This document shows positions 26,701 through 34,397 of a DNA stretch of 64,000 nucleotides, piece by piece (within the stretch, counting starts at the first letter, position 1; each line of letters begins with the position of its first letter). Origin of the DNA: Rhizobium mayense (GTDB lineage: Bacteria > Pseudomonadota > Alphaproteobacteria > Rhizobiales > Rhizobiaceae); the NCBI RefSeq assembly GCF_030272705.1, contig NZ_JARFYM010000018.1, forward strand, positions 1-64,000, given 5' to 3'. The notes beneath the pieces were generated by a model that searched no databases, was not told where the DNA came from, and was given only the letters and a program-made list of their open reading frames with translations. Position numbers and translations under genes: made by a program.

Positions 26701-29700
26701 CGAACGTGCCGTGACGTTCCTCGAACTCGGTTTCGACTCGCTGTTCGTCGGGCAGTTCGCGCAGCGCATTGAGAAGGAATACAAGGTCAAGCTTTCCTTC
26801 CGCGAGCTGCTCAGCAACATTCCTTCCGTCGCCGATCTCGCACTTCATCTCGACCTACAGATGCCGCCGGACGCTGTGAAACCCGTCGAGGTACCGGTGG
26901 CGACGCCGGTTGTCGCTCCCGCCGTGCCGGTTGCTGCGATAGCGTCGCCCGTCGCAATTCCGGCAGCACTTCCGGTCGCTCCAATGCCGATGCTGTCTGC
27001 AGGTTCGCCTGATCTGGCAGCCGTGTTGCAATCGCAGATCCAGCTCGCACAGTCGTTGTTTGCCCAACAGCTGCTGATCCTTCAGGGCAGCACCGCGATC
27101 GTCCCGCCCGTCGCGGCGGTGGCAGTACCCGTCGCGCCGCCGGTACCAGTCGCTGTAGCCGCTCCCGCACCTGCCGTTGCAACAGCGGCTAAGCCGGCCG
27201 CGGATGCGACAGAAACCGAATTCGGCACGGAGCGCATCAAGCTCTATCGCCCGGGCGCAAAGAACCTCGCGCCGGAAATATCCAACGCCAAGCGCGCCTT
27301 CATCGCCGATCTGACCACTGCCTACGAAACGAAGAATGCCAAGTCTAAGGCATTCACCAAGGACAATCGCCACTGGCTTGCAGACCCGCGCACCGCTTCC
27401 GGCTTCCGCGCCGACTGGAAGGAAATGGTCTTCCCGATCGTCTGCGACCATTCGAAAGGCGCGCATATCTGGGACATCGACGGCAACAAATACGTCGATC
27501 TGGTCAACGGTTTCGGGCAGACGGCCTTCGGCCATGCCCCGGACTTCGTCATCGATGCCATCAAGGCCCAGGCCGACATCGGCTTCGCCATCGGCCCGCA
27601 AACACCGCTCGCCGGCGACGTTGCCGGGATGATCGCCGAGGTGACCGGCCATGAGCGCGTCACCTTCTGCAACACCGGCTCGGAAGCCGTCATGGCCGCC
27701 ATGCGTCTCGCCCGTGCCGTCACAGGCCGAGACCGTATCGTGGTCTTCGCCAACGACTATCACGGCCAGTTCGATGAAGTGCTGGTCAAGGGCCGCAACC
27801 GCGCCGACAAGCCGATCGCCCTGCCAATCGCTTCGGGCATCCCGATGGGCTCCGTGTCCAATATGACCGTGCTGCGCTACGGCGCTCCGGAAAGCCTCGA
27901 TTTCATCCGCGCCAATGCCGATGACATCGCGGCAGTCATCATAGAGCCGATCCAGAGCCGGCATCCGGAGTTGCAGCCAGTCGAATTCGTCCGTGAGCTG
28001 CGCGATGTAGCCACCAACTCTGAATTCGCCCTGGTCTTCGATGAAGTCGTCACCGGCTTCCGCGTCGATCCAGGCGGCATGCAGGCGATCTGGGGCATCA
28101 AGGGCGATATGGCGACCTATGGCAAAGTTGTCGGTGGCGGCATGCCGATCGGCGTTCTGGTTGGAAGCTCGCGTTTCATGGATGCTCTCGACGGCGGCCA
28201 CTGGAATTACGGCGATGACTCCGTTCCCATGACCGCCCCGACTTTTTTTGCCGGCACATTCGTGCGTCATCCGCTGGTGCTTGCCGCGGCGCATGCGGTG
28301 CTACATCACATCAAGGGTGAGGGGGCAGCACTTTATGGCCGCGTCGCGGAACGAACCCAGGCGCTTGTCGCTGAAATCAAGGCGGATCTTGCGAGACGCG
28401 GCATTGCCGATGTCGTCCATGGTTACAAGAGCTGGTTCGCCACCGATTTCAGCAGCCAGGATTCGCTGGGTGCGCTGTTCTACGCCCAGATGCGCCTCAA
28501 CGGCGTGCACATCCAGGACGGCTATCCATGCTTCCTGACCACTGCCCACAGCGAAGATGATTTCCAGACGATCGCCAAGGCCTTCCGCGACAGCCTTGAT
28601 GCCCTCCAGTCGGTGGGTATCCTCGGGCCCGCCGAAGATAGGCCAGCCCCGACAGTCGAGCCGAAAATGCCGGCTGTAGCCCGCGCGCCGCGGCCGCAAT
28701 CTGCGCCGCTGACGGAGGCGCAGACGGAAATCTGGCTTGCGGCACAGGCAGGCGACGAAGCCTCGTGCTCTTTCAATGAGTCTTTTTCGCTAAAGCTCGA
28801 GGGCGCTTTCGATGAGAGGGCATTCCGCAAAGCGCTCGATACGGTCGTTGCCCGCCACGACGCATTCCACATCCGCTTCGACCGCAGCGGCCAGTTCTTC
28901 CATTTCATTCCGGATTTCAAGCTCGATGCACCGCTGGTCGGCGGTGCCGATGAAGCGCTGCTGCGGCAGATCGTCGAAGATGAGGCGCTGACACCCTTCG
29001 ACCTCGTGAACGGTCCTCTGGCCCGTGCCAGCATCGTGAAGCTCGGTAGTGACAAGCATGTCTTCATCTTCACCGGCCACCACATCGTCTGCGACGGCTG
29101 GTCGATCAACGTCTTCGTCGATGAGCTTTCGACCGCCTATGCTGCCTACCAGCAGGGTGAAACGCCGAACTTCGAACCGGCTCTGTCCTTCGCCACCTAC
29201 TCCACGGATTTTGCGCCGAAGCCGGAGAAGTCCGGGGCAACGGAACAATTCTGGCTCGACCAGTTCAAGACGGTTCCCGAACTGCCGGAAATGCCGCTTG
29301 ACCGGCCGCGTCCGGAATATCGCAGCTTTGCCGGCGGAACCTGCACCGGCTTCATCGGCGAAGAGGTCTACAAAACACTGAAGAAGGCGGGGGCAAAGTC
29401 GGGCGCGACACTGTTCTCCACCCTGCTTGCAGCCCTGCAGGTGACGATCTCGCGGCTTTCCGGCCAGGAGGACATCGTCATCGCCATTCCCTCGGCCGGC
29501 CAGAGCCTGATCGGCGACCAGATCCTTGTCGGGCACTGCGTCAATCTCCTGCCGCTACGCCAGACCGTGACGCCGGCGGAATCCTTCGTCACCCATCTGA
29601 AAGCGACGCAGCAATTGGTCTTCCAGGCCTTCGAGCATCAGGACTACACCTACGGCACGCTGGTGCGCAAACTCGGCATCAAGCGTGACTCACGGCGCCT

Positions 29701-31879
29701 GCCGCTCACCGAGATCCAGTTCAACCTGGAGCGCATGGCCGGCGGCTCGGCTTTCGGCAATCTCAAACCCTCGATCGAGCCGAACGCCAAGGCCTTCTCC
29801 AATTTCGACATGTTCTTCAACATGATCGAGGCTCCGGATCACATTCGCATCGACGTCGATTACAATGCCGACGTCTTCGACCGTACCACGATCGAGCGCT
29901 GGATCGGCCATTTCTCGACGCTGGCTGCGGCACTTGCGAGAGATATGGATCACAGGATCTCCGAACTGTCGCTGCTGACGGCGGACGAAAAATCTTGGCT
30001 GATCGATGGTCTGAACCATACGACGATGGAGTACAATCACGACGAGTTCATCTTCTCGCTCTTTGCCCGCAAGGCAGCAGAACATCCGAACACCATTGCC
30101 GCCGAACATGACGGCCACACGATCACCTACGGCGAACTTGAAACCCGGTCGAACCAGCTTGCTCTCTATCTGCAGATGGCGATCCCGGAGCCCGGCCAGC
30201 GCATCGCGCTTCTGGTCGAGCGCTCGCTCGAAATGATCGTCGCTCTTCTCGCGGTCATGAAGGCCGGGCACACCTACGTGCCCATGGACCCGGCGCATCC
30301 CGAGCCGCGGTTGCGCCAGACGCTGGATATTGCCCGTGTCGGCGGCGTCATTTGCGACAGCGATGCAATGGAGCACATTGCAGCCTCGGGCACGCCAGTC
30401 ATCCGCGTTGACAAGGATGCCAAGGCGATCGGCTCGATGGCAGGCGCGACCCTGAGGAACCTGCCGACCGATAACACGGCTCCCGCCTATATCATCTTTA
30501 CCTCGGGCTCGACCGGCATGCCGAAGGGTGTCGAAGTATCCCACCGTGCGCTGACCAATTTTCTTCTCTCCATGGGGAAGGAACCCGGCTTCACCGCCAA
30601 TGATACGCTGATCGCGGTAACGACGATCTCCTTCGATATTGCCGGGCTGGAAATATACCTGCCCTTGATCTCAGGCGGAAAGGTCGTCATCGCCAGCCGC
30701 ACGCAGGTCCAGGACGGCTTTGCACTGGTGAAACTGGTCAATGATCACAATGCCACGGTATTGCAGGCGACCCCGACACTCTGGCAGATGTTGACCGAGG
30801 CAGGCCTCAAGGAGCGGCCGAACCTGAAAATGCTCTGCGGTGGCGAGCCACTGCGGAAAGAGCTGGCGAAGTCACTGCTGACGATCGGGGCAGAGCTCTG
30901 GAATATGTACGGCCCGACGGAAACGACCATCTGGTCGTCGCTGCAGCGGATCACCGATGCGGAGCAGCCGATCACCATCGGCCATCCGATCGCCAATACC
31001 CAGCTCTATATCCTCGATCAGCACAACGGCATCGCGCCGATCGGCGTCACCGGTGAACTGCATATCGGTGGCGACGGCCTGGCGAACGGCTATTTCGACC
31101 GGCTCGATCTGACCGAAAAAGCCTTCGTGCCCTTCTGCTTCGCCGTCGGCCGGCCGAAGCGGCTCTATAAGACGGGCGATGTCGGACGGCGCCTTGCCGA
31201 CGGCTCGCTGCAACTGCTCGGCCGGCGCGACCAGCAGATCAAGTTGCGTGGTTTCCGCATCGAGCTCGGCGACATCGAAGCCGTGGTCTCGAAAGCGGAA
31301 GGTGTTCGCCAATGCGCTGTCGTCGCGGCGGAAAACCAGAAGGGCGATCGTTCTCTCGTCTGCTACGTCGTCCCCGCCATCGGCGGCACCGAGCTTTCGC
31401 CCGCCGATCTCGCCGCCTACGCCAAGGCTAATCTGCCAGGCCATATGGTGCCGAGCTTCTGGGTAACGGAAAGCGAACTGCCGCAGACCGCCAATGGCAA
31501 GCTCGACCGCAAGACCCTGCAGTTGCGCGGCGTGCCGCAGCGCGAGGCTGCAATCGTCAAGGTTCAACCCAAGACAGAGACGGAGCGACGGATCCTGACG
31601 ATCTGGGAGGAGGTGTTGAACCTCGGCGACATCAGCGTTGACGACAATCTCTATGCGCTCGGTGCCGACTCGCTGACGATCTTCCGCATCGCCGCACGCA
31701 TGCTCGACACCGGCCTGTCGCTGGAAGCGAAGCATCTGCTGCGCCATCCGTCGGTGGCCGAGCTGGCGGCCTTTGCCGACAGCCGCGGAGAGACAGCGGC
31801 TGATCCGGTTCAGTTCCACGTTCCATCATTGAAAGACTTCCGTAACGGCGCACGCCGCGGAATGGAGAGGGCAATATGA
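23765..31879 (+). CDS. Hybrid PKS-NRPS: KS-AT-ACP-aminotransferase-C-A-PCP
   Basis: A 2704-aa megasynthase. KS about 32-455 with Cys206 (SACSTS), His342 (ECHGTA) and His382 (NIGHTD). AT about 553-850 with Ser652 (GHSVGE) and HAFH at 748-751, which predicts malonyl-CoA. ACP about 958-1032 with Ser992 (GFDSL). A Pro/Ala/Val linker spans about 1038-1155. Class III PLP aminotransferase about 1165-1620 with Lys1454 (YGKVVGGG). Condensation about 1645-2085 with intact HHIVCDG (1772-1778). Adenylation about 2095-2585 with code D-I-L-Q-L-G-M-I-W-K, one step from the usual glycine code. PCP about 2600-2670 with Ser2636 (GADSL). No KR, DH or ER is present. As in MycA-type proteins, the beta-ketone formed by KS should be transaminated to a beta-amine and then joined to glycine. 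Confidence 0.93.
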   Translation: MTKNHDTGHANGDQIDFDDSQNWDNQDSGGIAIIGMSGRFPGAPSVDALWQLVCEGRDAFSQFSPEELEDAFTDEERAQPNFVPARPHLRDVEMFDADFFGMYPREAALTDPQHRVFLEICWEALENGGYDPQRYPGMIGVFAGSSMPTYLINNVLGDRAKAEEFTSNYQIGCFQQLVGALNDTLATRIAYKFNLRGPAFTLQSACSTSLLAVSQACQNLLTYSCDMALAGGVSITIPQRRGYIYQEGGMASPDGTCRPFDANAAGTVFASGAGVVLLKRQEDALRDGDHIYAVIRGYGVNNDGSDKVGFVAPSVEGQAEAISAAFANAGVSPATIGYVECHGTATPLGDPIEFSGLKGAFSEDPPAPASCALGSVKGNIGHTDAAAGVTGLIKTALALGKAKIPPMANYQKPNPRINLDRSPFYIPTEMIDWPETEGPRRAGVSAFGVGGTNIHVIVEEPPVRYAEPANEREGPFILPLSANNPAALSEMRANLGDYLTRDPGLPLSQLAHTLQIGRREFDHRLAIVASTTEEAIDRLAAERYQPLLASDEPPVAFMFPGQGAQYAGMGAGLYSSEPEFARWIDRGAELLKMTLGVDLRDYICHTGPVTQSMADEQRETRIAQPCLYLVEYALARLWLSRGVKPYAMIGHSVGEFVAATLANVISFEDGLRLVANRGRLMQNQPHGAMVSVRADAETVSVHLRGNVEIAAINAPKLCVISGPFDDIDTVCAGLESAGIAFSRLHTSHAFHSAMMDEATVALREETAKATYGTATMPYISCVTGDWQTGERGTSPDYWATHCRDAVHFADGLVTLCRGRKPVLLEVGPGRTLSVFAAQTIGRDDLAAIVQSLPEHDRAFAASETLAEAHGKLWMAGYALEWPSLPASAQQRLALPTYPFQRQRHWIDAPQSARRASSQPALPAPVPAPAASPAADVNLVDENQAMNAVTPLSVSNRVLTLETSLLTLLSEMSGETLGPSERAVTFLELGFDSLFVGQFAQRIEKEYKVKLSFRELLSNIPSVADLALHLDLQMPPDAVKPVEVPVATPVVAPAVPVAAIASPVAIPAALPVAPMPMLSAGSPDLAAVLQSQIQLAQSLFAQQLLILQGSTAIVPPVAAVAVPVAPPVPVAVAAPAPAVATAAKPAADATETEFGTERIKLYRPGAKNLAPEISNAKRAFIADLTTAYETKNAKSKAFTKDNRHWLADPRTASGFRADWKEMVFPIVCDHSKGAHIWDIDGNKYVDLVNGFGQTAFGHAPDFVIDAIKAQADIGFAIGPQTPLAGDVAGMIAEVTGHERVTFCNTGSEAVMAAMRLARAVTGRDRIVVFANDYHGQFDEVLVKGRNRADKPIALPIASGIPMGSVSNMTVLRYGAPESLDFIRANADDIAAVIIEPIQSRHPELQPVEFVRELRDVATNSEFALVFDEVVTGFRVDPGGMQAIWGIKGDMATYGKVVGGGMPIGVLVGSSRFMDALDGGHWNYGDDSVPMTAPTFFAGTFVRHPLVLAAAHAVLHHIKGEGAALYGRVAERTQALVAEIKADLARRGIADVVHGYKSWFATDFSSQDSLGALFYAQMRLNGVHIQDGYPCFLTTAHSEDDFQTIAKAFRDSLDALQSVGILGPAEDRPAPTVEPKMPAVARAPRPQSAPLTEAQTEIWLAAQAGDEASCSFNESFSLKLEGAFDERAFRKALDTVVARHDAFHIRFDRSGQFFHFIPDFKLDAPLVGGADEALLRQIVEDEALTPFDLVNGPLARASIVKLGSDKHVFIFTGHHIVCDGWSINVFVDELSTAYAAYQQGETPNFEPALSFATYSTDFAPKPEKSGATEQFWLDQFKTVPELPEMPLDRPRPEYRSFAGGTCTGFIGEEVYKTLKKAGAKSGATLFSTLLAALQVTISRLSGQEDIVIAIPSAGQSLIGDQILVGHCVNLLPLRQTVTPAESFVTHLKATQQLVFQAFEHQDYTYGTLVRKLGIKRDSRRLPLTEIQFNLERMAGGSAFGNLKPSIEPNAKAFSNFDMFFNMIEAPDHIRIDVDYNADVFDRTTIERWIGHFSTLAAALARDMDHRISELSLLTADEKSWLIDGLNHTTMEYNHDEFIFSLFARKAAEHPNTIAAEHDGHTITYGELETRSNQLALYLQMAIPEPGQRIALLVERSLEMIVALLAVMKAGHTYVPMDPAHPEPRLRQTLDIARVGGVICDSDAMEHIAASGTPVIRVDKDAKAIGSMAGATLRNLPTDNTAPAYIIFTSGSTGMPKGVEVSHRALTNFLLSMGKEPGFTANDTLIAVTTISFDIAGLEIYLPLISGGKVVIASRTQVQDGFALVKLVNDHNATVLQATPTLWQMLTEAGLKERPNLKMLCGGEPLRKELAKSLLTIGAELWNMYGPTETTIWSSLQRITDAEQPITIGHPIANTQLYILDQHNGIAPIGVTGELHIGGDGLANGYFDRLDLTEKAFVPFCFAVGRPKRLYKTGDVGRRLADGSLQLLGRRDQQIKLRGFRIELGDIEAVVSKAEGVRQCAVVAAENQKGDRSLVCYVVPAIGGTELSPADLAAYAKANLPGHMVPSFWVTESELPQTANGKLDRKTLQLRGVPQREAAIVKVQPKTETERRILTIWEEVLNLGDISVDDNLYALGADSLTIFRIAARMLDTGLSLEAKHLLRHPSVAELAAFADSRGETAADPVQFHVPSLKDFRNGARRGMERAI

Positions 31880-34350
31880 GTACTGTTGAAAATAGCCCCG
31901 CAGGCCAGGTTGCCGATCTGGAGATCATCGGCGAGTTTCCCTGCACGCAGACACAATTGCGCTGCTGGATTCTCGACCAATTGCTCCCTGGCAATCCAGC
32001 GCTCAATGTTGCCGTCCGCTGGGAAATTCGCGGCGCGTTCAAAGCCTCCACCATCGAGGCAGCCTTTCGCAAGGTGATCCAACGCCACGAAATTCTCAGG
32101 ACGCGGTTCATCGAAAGGGAAGGTCAGCCCTTCCAGCAGGCGGTCGACAGGATCGATTTCAAGATGTCGGTGATCGATCTGCGCAGCATGGCGTCCGATC
32201 AGCGCCAGGCGAGGATTATGTCTATAGGCGAGGAGACGGCACAGGCTCCCTTCGATCTCGGCAAGCCTGGGCTCTTCCGCGTCTCTCTGTTGATGGCCGA
32301 AAATGACCGCGGCGTGCTACTCATCACCGCTCATCAGAGCTGCTTCGATGGCTGGTCGATCCGTGTGCTCGGACGCGAAGTGGGGGAAATCGCCGCCGCT
32401 ATCGATGCCGGCCGGCAGCCAGTAGTGCCGGACTTGCCGCTGCAATATGGCGATTATGCTCTCTGGCAGCAGGAATATCTGCAGAGCTACGGTTTCGAGA
32501 CGGAGAAGACCTTCTGGCGGGAGAAACTCGTCGGCGCGCCTTACTTTGAAGTCGCGCCTGACCATCCGCGCGGCCGCGTGAAGACCAATCACGGCAATAT
32601 TCTTTCCATCGCGCAGCCGATCGCCTTCAGCGAGCGCATGGATGCCGCCGCACGCGCTCATCGTGTCTCGCAATACAGCTACGGCGCCGCCATCATCAGC
32701 GCCATGCTGCATCGGCTGACGCAGGCCTCGACCGTGATGTTCGGTTCGCAGGTAGCGGGTCGCGAACATGCCGATCTCGAAGATATGATCGGCGTCTTCA
32801 TCAACAACCTGGTGCTGCGCTTCGACTTCTCCTCCGACGCTTCGTTCGCGCAGCATATTCATTCGGTCAGTGAGACGGTGGAGGGGGCGCTAAACCATCA
32901 GCGAATGCCCTTTAACAAGCTGGTGGAACTGATCAATCCGGTCCGCGATCCCTCGCGCAATCCGCTGATCTCCGTGAACTTCAACCTGCAGAAGGCGTTC
33001 CTGGAGGATCACCGCTATGGCGGCTTCGAACTCATCAGCTCGCCATCGCAATCGCCGGGCGTCATCTACGATCTGAGTTTCATCATGATCGGCCGGCCGT
33101 CGGGTTGGCGCATGTCGATCGAATATAATGCTGATCTCTTCGAGGCGAGCACCATCGAAAGCCTGCTGCAGCTCTGGCAGAAGGCCTATGAGATCGCGCT
33201 CGACCATCCCGAGGCATTGCTGTCGTCGCTGCCCGTGCCCGAACGGCATGCCGTTGCGGCCGCTAAAGGCGCATCAGCCGGGCTTCCCGCAAGCCAGACC
33301 TCCGCCGATACGCCGGTGGCGAAGAAGATGGCGACGCTCGCAGCCCTCTGGCAGGACATCCTGCAAGTTCCGCAGGTGCTGCCGAAAGACGACTTCTTTG
33401 CGCTCGGCGGTCACTCGTTGCTGGCGCTGCGGCTGCTGTCGGCGGTGCGGGATAAATTCCATGTCCAGCCGACCCTGGAGCTTCTGTTCAAGGAGCCGAC
33501 GCTCGAGGGCTTTGCCGCTGCGATCTTCGATACCCCGAAGACGGAGGAAACTGCTGCCGCGATCGCCAATCCCTGGGATTTGATCACCTGCAAACGCGGC
33601 ACGGGGCCGGCCTCGGTTTATACTCTAAACCATCCCTTCCTCTACTACCGCCTCGCGAACGAATTGCCGGATACGGTGTCGGTCCACAACGTCAACATGT
33701 TCAATACCGACCTCGGAGATCTGGCTAGCCTGCGGTTTGAGGATATCGCTCGCTATGCGGTCGATGCAATGCAGATCGACGTGAAAGCCGGACCTGTTGC
33801 CCTCGTCGGGCTCTGCGTCAACGGCACATTGGCCATGGAGGTGACCCGGCAGCTGCGAGAGAGGGGCGCTGATGTCAGCTTTACCGCTATGATCGACTCA
33901 TGGGCGCCAGGTTACTTCCGCTCGCTGCCGAAACGGGAACAGAAGCGATGGAACAGGGAGCGGCGCGTCAAACGCCTCGGCTATTTCACCAGGAAGGTAT
34001 TGTCGGGCCGCACGTCGCTGATCGTGTTCCTCAAGGAGTTCAACTTCTCGCTCGCGCTCCTGAAAATGTTCGGTGTCAAAGCTGGGAAATATACCCCGGA
34101 GGAAGAGGCCAATGCGGCGGTCACGGATCTGCTGGTGGCGGCTTCGCGCAGCTACAAGCCGGTGCAGAACAAGGACCCTTCCGTGATCCTGCTGCGCAGC
34201 CAGGCCAATCATCCCCGCGCTCGCAAACTGCTGTTCGGCTGGGGCGATGCGGTGGCGGCAGATACCACCGTTCTCGACATCGAAGGTTGGCATGAGGACT
34301 CGGTGGCCGAACTGGCATCGGCCATCTCCAAGAAGTTCGGCGGCGCCTAG
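31876..34350 (+). CDS. NRPS terminal protein: condensation-PCP-thioesterase with altered active sites
   Basis: An 824-aa protein that ends the assembly line. A condensation domain (about 15-440) is followed directly by a carrier domain (about 480-550, Ser514 in GGHSL) and a thioesterase (about 565-824). Three oddities are visible. The HHxxxDG motif reads HQSCFDG (153-159), so the second, catalytic His is Gln154. There is no adenylation domain between C and PCP. The thioesterase nucleophile is Cys647 (GLCVNG) in place of Ser, with Asp674 (MIDSW) and His806 (EGWHED) completing a triad. Cys thioesterases are known to favour strained-ring release, for example the beta-lactone of obafluorin. It overlaps the hybrid gene by four bases and ends in a strong palindrome. 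Confidence 0.9.
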   Translation: MSTVENSPAGQVADLEIIGEFPCTQTQLRCWILDQLLPGNPALNVAVRWEIRGAFKASTIEAAFRKVIQRHEILRTRFIEREGQPFQQAVDRIDFKMSVIDLRSMASDQRQARIMSIGEETAQAPFDLGKPGLFRVSLLMAENDRGVLLITAHQSCFDGWSIRVLGREVGEIAAAIDAGRQPVVPDLPLQYGDYALWQQEYLQSYGFETEKTFWREKLVGAPYFEVAPDHPRGRVKTNHGNILSIAQPIAFSERMDAAARAHRVSQYSYGAAIISAMLHRLTQASTVMFGSQVAGREHADLEDMIGVFINNLVLRFDFSSDASFAQHIHSVSETVEGALNHQRMPFNKLVELINPVRDPSRNPLISVNFNLQKAFLEDHRYGGFELISSPSQSPGVIYDLSFIMIGRPSGWRMSIEYNADLFEASTIESLLQLWQKAYEIALDHPEALLSSLPVPERHAVAAAKGASAGLPASQTSADTPVAKKMATLAALWQDILQVPQVLPKDDFFALGGHSLLALRLLSAVRDKFHVQPTLELLFKEPTLEGFAAAIFDTPKTEETAAAIANPWDLITCKRGTGPASVYTLNHPFLYYRLANELPDTVSVHNVNMFNTDLGDLASLRFEDIARYAVDAMQIDVKAGPVALVGLCVNGTLAMEVTRQLRERGADVSFTAMIDSWAPGYFRSLPKREQKRWNRERRVKRLGYFTRKVLSGRTSLIVFLKEFNFSLALLKMFGVKAGKYTPEEEANAAVTDLLVAASRSYKPVQNKDPSVILLRSQANHPRARKLLFGWGDAVAADTTVLDIEGWHEDSVAELASAISKKFGGA

Positions 34351-34358
34351 GCGCCGCC
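34339..34358 (+). terminator. Perfect 20-bp palindrome across the NRPS stop codon
   Basis: GGCGGCGCCT/AGGCGCCGCC is fully self-complementary and contains the TAG stop of the preceding gene. It can form an 8-bp GC stem with a CTAG loop. No T-run follows, so it may be an attenuator, an mRNA 3'-end stabiliser or a regulator site rather than a simple terminator. Confidence 0.5.
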
Positions 34359-34397
34359 TCGACAGATATCCGGCGAAACCGCACAGGAAACGCGACT

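Noticed and set aside
26855..28294. 479-codon minus-strand frame inside the hybrid PKS-NRPS gene
   Set aside because: The plus strand here encodes the ACP, linker and aminotransferase with intact active-site residues.
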